Positions 34,825-44,419 of a stretch of DNA of 64,000 bases are shown here, one piece after another (positions within the stretch are counted from its first letter, which is position 1; every line of letters begins with the position of its first letter). A program made the translations under genes and the position numbers. The DNA is taken from positions 1-64,000 of the forward strand of contig CACYSG010000001.1 in NCBI GenBank assembly GCA_902776955.1, given 5' to 3'. The notes under the pieces were generated by a model, which was not told the DNA's origin, searched no databases, and was given only the letters and a program-made list of their open reading frames with translations. Source of the DNA: an uncultured Bacteroidales bacterium (GTDB taxonomy: Bacteria > Bacteroidota > Bacteroidia > Bacteroidales > Muribaculaceae).

Positions 34825-36399
34825 ATGACAAACTTATCTAAACACCCTAATGGCCTCAAGCTCTTGTTCGTCACCGAGCTTGCCGAGCGCTTCTCTTATT
34901 ACGGTATGCGAGCCATCCTGGTGCTGTATCTGATTGCCGCTTTTCTCGGCAATGCGTCAGCATCAAGGTTGTATGGCTCGTTTGCCGGTTTGATTTATCT
35001 TTCGCCGATATTGGGCGGATACATTGCCGACCGCTACTGGGGCAATCGCCGCTCCATTATCGTGGGAGCAGTCATTATGATTATGGGCCAGTTGCTGCTC
35101 TTTGCTTCGGCTTGCCTTGTGAAGCAAAGTATCTTCCTCGATCCTGTTTCGGGTGGGACGATTGACCCCAGTGTTGACAATGTGCTGTCCTTTTGGCTGA
35201 TGATCCTTGGACTCGCCTGCTTGATTATCGGGAACGGCGCATTCAAGCCCAACATCAGCACGATGGTCGGCGACCTGTACGAGCGGGACGACTCACGCAC
35301 CGACTCGGCCTTCACGATATTCTATATGGGCGTGAATATTGGAGCTTTTACCGCTCCGTTGTTGATGGGGTGGCTCACTGCCGACGGCGGATGGACCAAT
35401 CCCGGCGTCTTCCGCTGGGGATTCCTTTGTGCAGCCATCGCCATGGCGGTATCATTGTCGGCATTCCTGTACTACAAGGATTCGCTGCTGGTGCGTCCTG
35501 ACGGTTCCCCCATCGGTGTGGCTCCCGAGAAGCCTTCCAAGCGGGAGACCGCTCCTGCCCCCAAACGTCAGATCTGGCAGATCTCACTCTGCTCGCTGTT
35601 GGCGATTGGCTTGTTCTTCTTATTCTCCCACTCAGCGGCCGATATCAACGATTATGTGGCTGCAGCCATCTATACGGCTGGTATCGCCCTGCCGGTGTTT
35701 GTGATCTGTGATTCCAGCCTCACTTCGCTGGAGCGTAAAAAGATTGTTGTGGTCTATGTGCTGGCGGCATTTTCGGTATTCTTCTGGGCCGCCTATGAGC
35801 AGGCTGGCTCGTCATTAACGATTTTTGCCGACCAGCAGTGTAACCGTCAATTGGGGTCGTTTACAGTGCCCACAACATGGTTCCAGTCCGTTAATCCCAT
35901 TGTGGTGATTTTGTTCGCTCCGCTGCTGGCCATGCTTTGGGAATGGCTGGGCAAGCGCAATGTTGAGCCGTCATCACCTGCCAAGCAGGCAATCGGGCTG
36001 CTCTTGCTGGCCGTCGGTTATATGGTCATTGCCATCGGCACCAACGGCGCTTCCATTGCCAATAAGGCTTCCATGTGGTGGCTGGTGATTCTCTTTTTCA
36101 TCACCAGCATTGCCGAGTTATCCGTCGGGCCCATCGGACTGTCGTTGGTCAACAAGTTGTCGCCGGCACGCTTCGCCTCGTTGATGATGGGTTTATGGTA
36201 TACCGCCTTTGCCGCCAGCAATGCGTTGGCAGGCGAACTGGCAACGCTGTTACCGGGTTCTGAGGGACAAACCCAGTCGCTCCTCGGATTCCCCATCGAG
36301 AGCCTCACCGATTTCTTCATGGTGTTTGCCGTCATGGCCGGTGGAATGGGCGTCTTGTTACTCTGCCTCTGCCCTTGCCTCAAACGCCTAATGAAATAA
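34825..36399 (+). CDS. POT-family proton-coupled oligopeptide transporter
   Basis: Inner-membrane major facilitator of 524 aa importing di- and tripeptides with protons. The ExxERFxYYG proton-coupling motif is intact: Glu18, Glu21, Arg22. FKPNISTMVGDLY and the two NIGAF/TAPLLMGW segments are PTR2 signatures. About 12-14 membrane helices are evident. It suits an anaerobe that ferments peptides and is upstream of, but separated by a repeat from, the Xaa-Pro aminopeptidase gene. Confidence 0.93.
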   Translation: MTNLSKHPNGLKLLFVTELAERFSYYGMRAILVLYLIAAFLGNASASRLYGSFAGLIYLSPILGGYIADRYWGNRRSIIVGAVIMIMGQLLLFASACLVKQSIFLDPVSGGTIDPSVDNVLSFWLMILGLACLIIGNGAFKPNISTMVGDLYERDDSRTDSAFTIFYMGVNIGAFTAPLLMGWLTADGGWTNPGVFRWGFLCAAIAMAVSLSAFLYYKDSLLVRPDGSPIGVAPEKPSKRETAPAPKRQIWQISLCSLLAIGLFFLFSHSAADINDYVAAAIYTAGIALPVFVICDSSLTSLERKKIVVVYVLAAFSVFFWAAYEQAGSSLTIFADQQCNRQLGSFTVPTTWFQSVNPIVVILFAPLLAMLWEWLGKRNVEPSSPAKQAIGLLLLAVGYMVIAIGTNGASIANKASMWWLVILFFITSIAELSVGPIGLSLVNKLSPARFASLMMGLWYTAFAASNALAGELATLLPGSEGQTQSLLGFPIESLTDFFMVFAVMAGGMGVLLLCLCPCLKRLMK

Positions 36400-36410
36400 C
36401 CCCGCACCCC

Positions 36411-36577
36411 CCCGTTCTCTCCGTTATATCCGTCCCCTCCGTTATTTCCGTTATCTCCGTTCTCTCCCCAGTGACAACTGTCCAGTACACAGCGATGCCA
36501 TCGCTGTCCCCCAGTCGTCCTGTCCCGCGGCAATTCCGCCCCTGCTGTCCCGTGGGCGGCGGCACTGCCGCCGTCTC
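36411..36577 (+). repeat. Family C/A composite repeat
   Basis: An array of 9-mers (TCCGTTATA, TCCGTCCCC, TCCGTTATT, TCCGTTATC) starts 12 bp after the POT stop codon, then CAGCGATGCCATCGCTG (36489-36505) and CGGCGGC-ACT-GCCGCCG (36557-36573). Confidence 0.9.
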
Positions 36578-36620
36578 CAACAATGTATACCGCGTTTTTT
36601 ACAGCCCCCAATGAAAAATT

Positions 36621-36651
36621 TTGTGTTTTCTTGATAATTCAATTATCTTTG
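36621..36651 (+). promoter_or_regulatory. -33/-7 promoter of pepP
   Basis: TTG (36621-36623), 20 bp, TATCTTTG (36644-36651), 38 bp before the ATG. Good match to the Bacteroidetes consensus. Confidence 0.65.
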
Positions 36652-36689
36652 CGCTATCAAAAACTCTAATCATCAATAACTAAATCATT

Positions 36690-38093
36690 ATGTTCAGTAA
36701 ACAGACTTACATCAATCGCCGCAACGAGCTCAAGAAGCTCGTGGGCGACGGCGTGATTTTGCTCTTCGGCAACAACGAGTCGCCGTGCAACTACCCTAAC
36801 AATGCCTTTTATCCCTTCCGTCAGGACTCGTCGTTCCTGTACTACTTCGGTCAGCAGCGCGACGGCCTGGTAGGCGTCATCGACGTGGATAACAACGTCG
36901 AGACCCTCGTGGGCGACGACATCGACATCGAGGATATCGTGTGGTACGGCTCGGTGGACAGCGTGGCCGACATGGCCGCCCAGGTGGGCGTGGCCAACTC
37001 GGCTCCCATGAGCCAGCTGCAGGTCATCTGCGACGACGCCAAGGCCAAGGGACGCCGCATCCACTTCCTGCCGCCTTACCGCCACGACACCAAGATCCAG
37101 ATCATGGACCTGTTGGGCATCCACCCGAACAAACAGGGTGAGGCTTGCTCACATGACCTGCGCATGGCGGTCATCAATATGCGCTCGGTCAAGACCGCCG
37201 AGGAAATCGCCGAACTCGAACGTGCCGCCGAGGTGGGCTACCTGATGCACACCACCGCGATGCGCCTCATCAAGCCCGGCGTGACCGAGAAATACATCGG
37301 CGGCCAGATCGACGGCATCGCCGAGAGTTACGGTGCCAAGGTGAGCTTCGCCACCATCTTCTCGCAGCACGGCGAGATCATGCACGGCAACCCGTCAATG
37401 GCCCCGCTCGAGGCAGGCCGCCTCGCCCTGTGTGACTGCGGTGCCGAGACGATGGAGTTCTATTGCAGCGACAATACCCGCACCATGCCCGTGACCGGCA
37501 AGTACGACCAGCGCCAACTCGACATCTACCGCATCGTCGAGGAGTGCCACGACCTGGCTCTGGAAATCTCCAAGCCCGGCATGAAATATATGGACGTGCA
37601 CATGGCCGTCTGCCGCCGCATGACCGAGCGCCTCAAGGAGCTGGGCCTCATGAAGGGCGACGTTGACGAGGCCGTTGCCGCCGGTGCACACGCCATGTTC
37701 CTGCCTCACGGACTGGGACACATGATGGGTATGGACGTGCACGACATGGAAGGCCTGGGACAGATTTACGTCGGCTTTGACGAGGAGACCCGTCCCCGTC
37801 TGGACCAGTTCGGCACCAACGCCCTGCGCATGGGACGCCGTCTGCAGGAGGGCTTTGTCGTGACCGACGAGCCGGGCATCTACTTCATTCCCGCCCTCAT
37901 CGACGACTGGCGCGCAAGCGGCCACTGCGCCGAGTTCCTGAACTTCGACAAGCTGGAGACCTACAAGGACTTCGGCGGCATCCGCATCGAGGACGACATC
38001 CTCATCACCGCCGACGGCTGTCGTTTCATCGGCGAGAAGCGCATCCCCTACCATCCCCAGGATGTCGAGGACTTCATGGCTGCAGCACGTTAA
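36690..38093 (+). CDS. pepP: Xaa-Pro aminopeptidase (M24B)
   Basis: Di-metal peptidase releasing an N-terminal residue before proline. The creatinase-like N-domain (about 1-170) begins with RRNELKK and ends before the pita-bread domain. Metal ligands are visible: Asp249 in LCDCGAE, Asp261 in YCSDNTRT, His in LPHGLGHMMGMDVHD, Glu in VVTDEPGIYF and the final Glu in IRIEDDILIT. 467 aa is normal. Cytosolic. Works downstream of peptide uptake such as the neighbouring POT transporter. Confidence 0.94.
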   Translation: MFSKQTYINRRNELKKLVGDGVILLFGNNESPCNYPNNAFYPFRQDSSFLYYFGQQRDGLVGVIDVDNNVETLVGDDIDIEDIVWYGSVDSVADMAAQVGVANSAPMSQLQVICDDAKAKGRRIHFLPPYRHDTKIQIMDLLGIHPNKQGEACSHDLRMAVINMRSVKTAEEIAELERAAEVGYLMHTTAMRLIKPGVTEKYIGGQIDGIAESYGAKVSFATIFSQHGEIMHGNPSMAPLEAGRLALCDCGAETMEFYCSDNTRTMPVTGKYDQRQLDIYRIVEECHDLALEISKPGMKYMDVHMAVCRRMTERLKELGLMKGDVDEAVAAGAHAMFLPHGLGHMMGMDVHDMEGLGQIYVGFDEETRPRLDQFGTNALRMGRRLQEGFVVTDEPGIYFIPALIDDWRASGHCAEFLNFDKLETYKDFGGIRIEDDILITADGCRFIGEKRIPYHPQDVEDFMAAAR

Positions 38094-38124
38094 CCTCGCA
38101 GCTGGACATACGGCATAAAACTGA

Positions 38125-38155
38125 CGATGGCGGTCTCAACTCGAAACCGCCATCG
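38125..38155. terminator. Bidirectional terminator between pepP and yebC
   Basis: CGATGGCGGT (38125-38134) and ACCGCCATCG (38146-38155) form a perfect 10-bp stem, with TTTAGTTTA on the + side and AGTTTTAT on the minus side. It lies midway between convergent stop codons. Confidence 0.85.
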
Positions 38156-38180
38156 TTTAGTTTAAGGGAGAAACTTGGAT

Positions 38181-38918
38181 TTACTCCTCCTCGTCGCCAC
38201 CCTCGGCCTCGGCCATCGTGGTGAAGACGTTCTGCACGTCGTCGTCCTCCTCAAGGGCCTCGATCAGGGCCTCGACGTCGGCACGCTCGGCATCGCTCAC
38301 CTCCTTGTAGTCGGCGGGCTCATAGACGAATTCACTGCTCTTGATCTCGAAGCCGTTGTCCTCGAGGTACTTCATGATGTCGCCATTGGAGGCAAAGTCA
38401 CCCGAAACGAGCATTTCCTCCTCGTCGATGGCAAACTCCTCGGCGCCGCAGTCGATAAGCTCGAGCTCGAGCTCGTCGGGGTCAACGTCGGCCTTCGGAG
38501 CCACATGGAAGTAGCACTTGTGGCTGAACATGAAGGCTACGCTGCCCGAGTTGCCCAGGCTGCCGCCCTTCTTGTTGAAGTAGTTGCGCAGGTTGGCCAC
38601 CGTACGGGTGGTGTTGTCGGTAGCGGTCTCGACCAGGACGGCAATGCCGTGGGGGCCGAATCCCTCGTAGATCACCTCCTTGTAGTCGCCGGCATCCTTC
38701 TCACTGGCGCGCTTGATGGCACGCTCAATGTTCTCCTTGGGCATGTTGGCGGCCTTGGCGTTGGCGATGAGTGCGCGCAGACGCGAGTTGCCTTCAGCAT
38801 CGGGACCACCAGCCTTAACGGCGATGGTGATTTCCTTACCGATCCTGGTAAACGTGCGGGACATGCTGCCCCAGCGTTTCATCTTTCTTGCTTTGCGGTA
38901 TTCAAAAGCTCTTCCCAT
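38181..38918 (-). CDS. yebC: YebC/PmpR (TACO1) family protein
   Basis: 245 aa cytosolic protein of the universal YebC family, described as transcription regulators and more recently as translation factors for difficult peptide stretches. The N-terminus MGRAFEYRKARKMKRWGSMSRTF matches the variant used in Bacteroidota rather than the MAGHSKW start of E. coli. PDAEGNSRLRALIANAKAAN, MPKENIERAIKRA and EGFGPHGIAVLVE are family signatures. The acidic C-terminal tail is usual. Convergent with pepP. Confidence 0.93.
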   Translation of the reverse strand: MGRAFEYRKARKMKRWGSMSRTFTRIGKEITIAVKAGGPDAEGNSRLRALIANAKAANMPKENIERAIKRASEKDAGDYKEVIYEGFGPHGIAVLVETATDNTTRTVANLRNYFNKKGGSLGNSGSVAFMFSHKCYFHVAPKADVDPDELELELIDCGAEEFAIDEEEMLVSGDFASNGDIMKYLEDNGFEIKSSEFVYEPADYKEVSDAERADVEALIEALEEDDDVQNVFTTMAEAEGGDEEE

Positions 38919-38964
38919 TGTTGTTGTGTATATATTGTTTAAAGATTAATATTTTCAGTTTGTA

Positions 38965-38986
38965 GAGACGCAAAATTTTGCGTCTC
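38965..38986. repeat. GTAGAGACGC palindrome, copy 2
   Basis: Perfect palindrome with 11-bp arms (GAGACGCAAAA and its complement), preceded by TGTA. Matches 7117-7138. It lies in the gap between pheT and yebC. Confidence 0.8.
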
Positions 38987-39001
38987 ACCATATGCGGAGC
39001 C

Positions 39002-39043
39002 AACTATTAACTATTAACTATTAACTATTAACTATTAACTCTT
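39002..39043. repeat. 8-bp tandem repeat abutting the pheT stop
   Basis: Five copies of AACTATTA(ACT) followed by two CTTATCT words run directly into the pheT stop codon. Probably prone to slippage. Confidence 0.85.
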
Positions 39044-39048
39044 ATCTC

Positions 39049-41514
39049 TTATCTCAGCTTGGCTCCCAGCTGGCTCTCCAGGTTCTTGATAATCTTGCTC
39101 ATGATCGCATCAATCTGCTTGTCGTTGAGGGTCTTCTCGTTGTCTTGCAGAATCATGCTGATGGCATACGACTTCTTGCCGGCCTCCAGCTTCTTGCTCT
39201 CATAGACGTCAAACAACGTCATCGACTTCAACAGCTTCTTCTCGGTGCTCTCGACCACGCGGCGGATGTCGTCATAGGTCACGTTGGTGTCCACCAGCAG
39301 CGCCAGGTCGCGGCGCAGCGGCAGCGTCTTGGGCAGGTCGGCATACTTGATGTCCTTCTTCATCGCCAGTTTGCAGGCGAGGTTCCAGTTGATCTGAGCA
39401 TAATAGACGGGCTGGTCCACGTCAAATTTCTTAGCCAGCGCCTCGTCAACGACACCCATCACGGCGATGGTCTTGCCGCCGCGGTTGCTGTAGCGCAGGG
39501 CGGGGTTGACGGTATCGTCCTCATACTGCTCGACAACGAGGTCGTTGAGGTTGATGCCCATGTTGGCGAACACGTTCTCCAGGTCGGCCTTCAGGTCATA
39601 GACGTTCAGCGCCCTCACCTTGTCGGCCCACGACTCGTCGTGGTTGTTGCCGGTGAGCCACATCGCCATCTGGGTGCTCTCGCTGTAGGGGGCGAGGGCC
39701 TTCTCCTCCTGGCTGATGCTGCCGTCGTGGCTATAGACGTTACCAAACTCATACAGCCTCAGGTTGGGGTTCTTGTGGTTGATGTTGCGGGCGATGCTCT
39801 CAAGGCCGCCGAACAACAGCGTCTGGCGCATGACGTTCAGGTCGCTGCTCAGGGGGTTCATGATGCGCACGCACAACTCGGCGGGATAGGTCGTCAGGCC
39901 CTCATAGTAGGCGCCCACGGTGAGCGAGTTGTTCATGATCTCGTGATAACCCACGCTGGTGAGCTGGTTGCTCACGGTCTCCTGCATGTCGTCGCGGTAG
40001 TCCACGTCGGTCTTGTTCGACAGGCTGCTGTGTACCTCGCTGGTGAACTCGACGTTGTTGTAGCCATACACGCGCAGGATGTCCTCGACCACGTCACACG
40101 GGCGCTGCACGTCAACGCGGTAGGGAGGAACGACGATTTGCAACTTCTCCTCGTCTTCGGCCTTGATTTCCATCTCCAGGCTCTCGACGATGCTGCGGAT
40201 GACGTCGTGGGGGATGTCCTTGCCGATAAGGCGCTTGACGTAGTCATAGCTCAGTTCCACGGGGAAGCCGGGGAAGTCATGGGCCTTGACATCGATGATA
40301 TCGCCGCAGATTTCTCCACCGGCCACCTCCTTGACAAGCATAGCGGCAAGCTTGAGGTTATAAATGACGCTGTTGGGGTCGATACCGCGCTCAAAGCGGA
40401 ACGATGCGTCGGTGTTCAGGCCGAAACGGCGGGCGGTCTTGCGGATCCACGTGGGGTGGAAATAGGCCGACTCCAGGAACACGTCGGTGGTCGATTCGGT
40501 GACTCCCGAGTCAAGACCGCCGAACACGCCACCGATGCACATCGGCTCCTCGCCGTTGCAGATCATCAGGTCGCGGTCGGTCAACGTGCGCTCAACGCCG
40601 TCGAGGGTGACAAATTTGGTGCCTGCATCCACGGTCTTGACAACGATGCGGTCGCCCTTGACCTTGGCCAGGTCAAAGCAGTGCATGGGCTGTCCGGTGC
40701 CCAGCAATATATAGTTGGTGATATCGACAATGTTGTTGATGGGACGCTGGCCCACGGCGAGCAGCAGGTCCTTCAGCCACTTGGGGCTCTCCTGAACCTT
40801 CACGCCGCGGACGGTCAAGCCGGCATAGCGCGGGCAGGCCTCGGCGTTCTCTACGCTGACGGGAATGCCGCCGTCAGTGCGGTCGATGGCAAAGGCGTCA
40901 ACACTGGGGCGATGCAGGTTACCGTCCATACCGTGGCGCTTCATCCAAGCTGCCAGGTCACGGGCAACACCGTAGTGCGAGCCGCCGTCGATGCGGTTGG
41001 GCGTGAGGTCCACCTCGATGAGGTAATCATCCTCGATGCCGTAGTAGTCGGCTGCGGGGGTGCCCACCACGGCCTCCTCGGGCAGGACGATGATACCGTC
41101 GTGGCTGCTGCCAACGCCAATCTCGTCCTCGGCACAGATCATACCCAGCGACTCCTCGCCGCGCATCTTGCTGCGCTTGATGGTGAATTCCTGGTCGCCG
41201 TCATACAGCTTCGTGCCCAGCGTGGCAACGATGACTTTCTGGCCGGCGGCGACATTGGGCGCTCCGCACACGATCTGTACAGGGTCGTTGCCGTCACCCA
41301 GGTTCACCGTCGTGATGTGCAGGTGATCGCTGTTGGGATGGTCGATGCAGGTCACTACCTGACCCACAACCAGGCCACGCAGCCCGCCCTTGATGGTTTC
41401 TACTTGTTCTACTGCTCCCACTTCCAGACCCAGCGAGGTCAGCGCCTCGGCCACCTGTTCAGGCGTCAGGTCGGTGTCGATGTAGCGTTTGAGCCACTTA
41501 TAGGAAATATTCAT
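39049..41514 (-). CDS. pheT: Phenylalanyl-tRNA synthetase beta subunit
   Basis: Beta subunit of the (alpha-beta)2 enzyme charging tRNA-Phe. In order: N-terminal region MNISYKWLKRYIDTDLTP, the tRNA-binding OB domain (about 40-155, VGQVVTCIDHPNSDHLHITTV), the B3/B4 editing domain (about 215-390), B5 (about 405-480), the core, and the C-terminal anticodon-binding ferredoxin-fold domain (about 725-821, DLPKTLPLRRDLALLVD). 821 aa is the expected size. pheS is not adjacent. A TAACTTTG box lies 37 bp upstream. Confidence 0.96.
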   Translation of the reverse strand: MNISYKWLKRYIDTDLTPEQVAEALTSLGLEVGAVEQVETIKGGLRGLVVGQVVTCIDHPNSDHLHITTVNLGDGNDPVQIVCGAPNVAAGQKVIVATLGTKLYDGDQEFTIKRSKMRGEESLGMICAEDEIGVGSSHDGIIVLPEEAVVGTPAADYYGIEDDYLIEVDLTPNRIDGGSHYGVARDLAAWMKRHGMDGNLHRPSVDAFAIDRTDGGIPVSVENAEACPRYAGLTVRGVKVQESPKWLKDLLLAVGQRPINNIVDITNYILLGTGQPMHCFDLAKVKGDRIVVKTVDAGTKFVTLDGVERTLTDRDLMICNGEEPMCIGGVFGGLDSGVTESTTDVFLESAYFHPTWIRKTARRFGLNTDASFRFERGIDPNSVIYNLKLAAMLVKEVAGGEICGDIIDVKAHDFPGFPVELSYDYVKRLIGKDIPHDVIRSIVESLEMEIKAEDEEKLQIVVPPYRVDVQRPCDVVEDILRVYGYNNVEFTSEVHSSLSNKTDVDYRDDMQETVSNQLTSVGYHEIMNNSLTVGAYYEGLTTYPAELCVRIMNPLSSDLNVMRQTLLFGGLESIARNINHKNPNLRLYEFGNVYSHDGSISQEEKALAPYSESTQMAMWLTGNNHDESWADKVRALNVYDLKADLENVFANMGINLNDLVVEQYEDDTVNPALRYSNRGGKTIAVMGVVDEALAKKFDVDQPVYYAQINWNLACKLAMKKDIKYADLPKTLPLRRDLALLVDTNVTYDDIRRVVESTEKKLLKSMTLFDVYESKKLEAGKKSYAISMILQDNEKTLNDKQIDAIMSKIIKNLESQLGAKLR

Positions 41515-41550
41515 AATATTGAATAAAATTTATAATCGCTTAAAAACGTG

Positions 41551-41558
41551 CAAAGTTA
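41551..41558 (-). promoter_or_regulatory. -7 box for pheT
   Basis: Minus-strand TAACTTTG matches TAnnTTTG, 37 bp before the ATG. Confidence 0.55.
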
Positions 41559-41609
41559 CAATATTTTCATCTAACCACCAACCCTATCAACAGAAAAGAA
41601 TCATTCCCA

Positions 41610-41776
41610 TCCTCTCCATCCTCTCCATCCCCCCATAATCTCCGTTATTTCCGTCTTCTCCGTTATTTCCGTATTCTCCGTTCCCTTCGTTTTTTTCGTC
41701 CCCTCCGTTCCCTCCGTTTTCCGTTTCCTCCGTTATCTCCGTTATCTCCGTTATCTCCGTTCCCTCCGTCCCCCCG
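41610..41776 (+). repeat. Family C 9-nt-period array
   Basis: After two CCTCTCCAT words comes a long run of TCCGTTATT, TCCGTCTTC, TCCGTTCCC and three identical TCCGTTATC units. The pyrimidine strand is again the + strand although both neighbours are minus-strand genes. No family A hairpins here. Confidence 0.92.
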
Positions 41777-41845
41777 CAATTAGTTGTTTTCAATAATGAA
41801 TGTACGCCGCTCCCAATTCGTGTAATTCGTAGTTTTAAAAAAACG

Positions 41846-44317
41846 TCATTCCTTGTTCTGTAACGACTTGATGTGCAGGTCGGCCTGCGGGAAGGGAATC
41901 TCGATGCCGTTCTCGTTCAGCACGTTGTAGATGCTCTCCTTGATGCGGGCGATGTCAGCGGGTTGTGACGCCACGCGCACCCACACGATCACCAGCAGGT
42001 CCACGCTGCTCTCGCCGAAGTTCTGGAACAGCACCTGCACGCCCTTTTTGGGGTCATAGCAGTCCAGATGGCTGATGCGCTCGATGATCATCTCGCGCAC
42101 GGTATTGACCTTGCTGCCGTAGGCCACGCCGACGGTGATTTTCGCCATCTCGTAGCCGTGGTTACGGGTCATGTTCTTGAAATTCTTGGTGAACAGCTGG
42201 CTGTTAAGGAACGCGATGACCGAGCCGTCAACAGTCTCGACGAGTGTGCTCTGGTAGTTGATGTTGCTCACCTTGCCGCGAACGCCGTCACACTCGATGA
42301 CGTCGCCTATCTTGACGCGACCGTTCATCAGCGACAGACCGTAGAACAGGTTCTCAAGAGTGTCTTTCATCGCGAAACCGATACCGGTCGAGAGGCCGGT
42401 GAGGATGAACGTGATGCCCGTGCGGCTCACGTGCAGGGTCACCAGCACGATATAGATGTAGATACCCCAGCCGATGTACTTGATGATGTTCATCGAGAGG
42501 GTTACGGCCTTGGATGCGGCCTTGTATTGAGCCTTGGCATTCGGGTCTTCTTGAACAATGGTGTTGATGTCAACCTCCTCATTATCAGCAATGTCATTTC
42601 TCTCCTCATACTGCGAGATGGCACGGGCCTCGGCGCGGCTCTGCTTCCACAGCTGGTACCCCTGGATAAACAGATAGATGATGTAATTAAAGACGAATGC
42701 GGCAGCCACGCAGAACAGAATCCTGTCGAGCGACAAGACAATGAGTCCGTCCTGGTTGACAAACTTGTAGCGGAAGATGCGCTCGCACCACTGCGTGAGG
42801 TCAAACACCCGTGCCGCCCAATAGATCGACAGCGCTACACTCAACGTGGCGGCGATGGGGATAACCATCTTATAGACAGCGTCATAGAACCAGGTTTGAC
42901 GCACGTCGGCATCGCTGGGAATGTACTTTTTCTCGTAGGAGTGCAGCAGGTCATAGATCACGGTGATGGTCTGGATAAGCGTCAACTGCATGATCCACCA
43001 GATGAGCACCTGCACGCTCATCAACGTGTAGCCCATCCATGCCATGACGGTCGACACGGCCATGACGATGAGCGATATCCACGAGTAGGACACGTCGCTG
43101 CGAGGCACGTTCACGTTGTGACGGCGATTGATGACCAACTGCCAGATGGTGGACGCCAGCAGTAGGGGAGGGAAGAGCAGGTTGACGACCGTGCTGGGAA
43201 GGAACACGATGCGGAAGAAGAACACTACAAAGCCCACCACCAGCACCGGCATATACAGCTTGAAACCGCTTTTGACGGTTTTGCCCTCCATGCGGATGAT
43301 GATGGACAGCGTGATGGCGGCGATGAGCCACGCATACTCGCTCAACAAGCGCGTCGCCATCTTCATGAAATTTTGACCAGTGATATTGGTGATGATGAAC
43401 GTCGCGATGGCAAACACCGCAGCGGCACCACAGATGATGATGCACGAACGCTTCGGCTGGAATTTCTGGTAAGTGCTGTTAGACAGGAATCGCCGCGGTA
43501 TCAGCTTGATGATGAGCCAACTGACGAGAAACGCACCGACGATATACACGGCCATGAAGATGAACAGGAAGCCGATGAGAGGCCCGCGCCACTCGCTATT
43601 GGTCTTGCGCGAATAGGTGTATTTCTCGGCAAGGTCTTCCTTGCTGTTCCTCCAGTTGTAACCAAAGCGCTTCAGGATCTGGTAATAGCTCTGACCGCCG
43701 TTGACAAAGACGCTCTGGCGGATGCGTTCATACATTCCCATGGCATGGTCGTTCAGCTTCTTGGCCTTAGAGGCGACCAGCTGGCGCTTCTCGTGATTCT
43801 CCTTCATCGTCTCGCGCGTGTGGCGGATGTCGTTCTCGATAGCCTGGGCCAGATAGATGCAGCTGTCGCGTGTGGCACGCATCTCGGGCGTCTTGAGCTG
43901 ATAGTCGGGAATATTGTTCAGGGCTTGCACCAGGTGCTCATATTGGGCAATCTGCTCGTCCTGTTGTTGCTCAAACTGCTTGAACGAGCGCGTACGCGTC
44001 ACGCGGTTATACAGGTCGGTAGCCTGGCCGCAGGCATACGCCAGGTCAAAGATATTCTGCTCCTTTTGGCTATAGAGCATCAGCTCGATGTTGTTACACA
44101 GCTCCAGGTCGCGGCCGATGCTGCGCTGGAATTGCTTGTTACGGCTCTCGAAGCGCGCCGCGCGCTCCTGCTGCTCCTGGTGTGTCTCGCTCAGTTCCTC
44201 GCACAGCACACCCAACGTCTGTTCCATCGTGCTCTCCTTCAGCACGGCACCCGCCTGCAGTGCCATCACCAGCACCACCAGCGCCACAATATATCTCCTC
44301 ATTCTTATCATCTTCAT
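41846..44317 (-). CDS. MscS-family mechanosensitive channel, large form
   Basis: About 823 aa from the ATG at 44317. The longer frame from 44362 would start upstream of the -7 box and add a Cys/Gly-rich stretch without signal character, so it is rejected. An N-terminal signal-like helix precedes a coiled, helical periplasmic region (to about 230). Multiple membrane helices follow (about 235-600). The MscS pore and beta domain has GIGFAMKDTLENLFYGLSLMNGRVKIGDVIECDGVRGKVSNI, then a C-terminal alpha/beta domain ending about residue 820. It releases osmolytes under membrane tension; size resembles MscK/MscM-type proteins. Confidence 0.9.
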   Translation of the reverse strand: MKMIRMRRYIVALVVLVMALQAGAVLKESTMEQTLGVLCEELSETHQEQQERAARFESRNKQFQRSIGRDLELCNNIELMLYSQKEQNIFDLAYACGQATDLYNRVTRTRSFKQFEQQQDEQIAQYEHLVQALNNIPDYQLKTPEMRATRDSCIYLAQAIENDIRHTRETMKENHEKRQLVASKAKKLNDHAMGMYERIRQSVFVNGGQSYYQILKRFGYNWRNSKEDLAEKYTYSRKTNSEWRGPLIGFLFIFMAVYIVGAFLVSWLIIKLIPRRFLSNSTYQKFQPKRSCIIICGAAAVFAIATFIITNITGQNFMKMATRLLSEYAWLIAAITLSIIIRMEGKTVKSGFKLYMPVLVVGFVVFFFRIVFLPSTVVNLLFPPLLLASTIWQLVINRRHNVNVPRSDVSYSWISLIVMAVSTVMAWMGYTLMSVQVLIWWIMQLTLIQTITVIYDLLHSYEKKYIPSDADVRQTWFYDAVYKMVIPIAATLSVALSIYWAARVFDLTQWCERIFRYKFVNQDGLIVLSLDRILFCVAAAFVFNYIIYLFIQGYQLWKQSRAEARAISQYEERNDIADNEEVDINTIVQEDPNAKAQYKAASKAVTLSMNIIKYIGWGIYIYIVLVTLHVSRTGITFILTGLSTGIGFAMKDTLENLFYGLSLMNGRVKIGDVIECDGVRGKVSNINYQSTLVETVDGSVIAFLNSQLFTKNFKNMTRNHGYEMAKITVGVAYGSKVNTVREMIIERISHLDCYDPKKGVQVLFQNFGESSVDLLVIVWVRVASQPADIARIKESIYNVLNENGIEIPFPQADLHIKSLQNKE

Positions 44318-44333
44318 TGCAAAATCCTGGCCA

Positions 44334-44341
44334 CAAAGATA
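44334..44341 (-). promoter_or_regulatory. -7 box that fixes the MscS-family start
   Basis: Minus-strand TATCTTTG matches TAnnTTTG and lies between ATG 44362 and ATG 44317, so transcripts from it can only be translated from 44317 or a later ATG (44311, 44302). Confidence 0.55.
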
Positions 44342-44419
44342 ACATTTTCCCCCAAATCCCACAACACTTTAAAACGACCCCCCATTTCCCCCATCCCTCC
44401 TCCGCCCCCCGTCCCCCAG

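Noticed and set aside
39145-41526. 793-codon open frame antisense to pheT
   Set aside because: pheT is unambiguous over the same bases; the antisense product has no recognisable motif and the same compositional character as other antisense frames.
41814-41840. AATTCGTGTAATTCGTAG sequence next to the MscS gene
   Set aside because: A short internally repeated word seen once in the window; too little to call an element.
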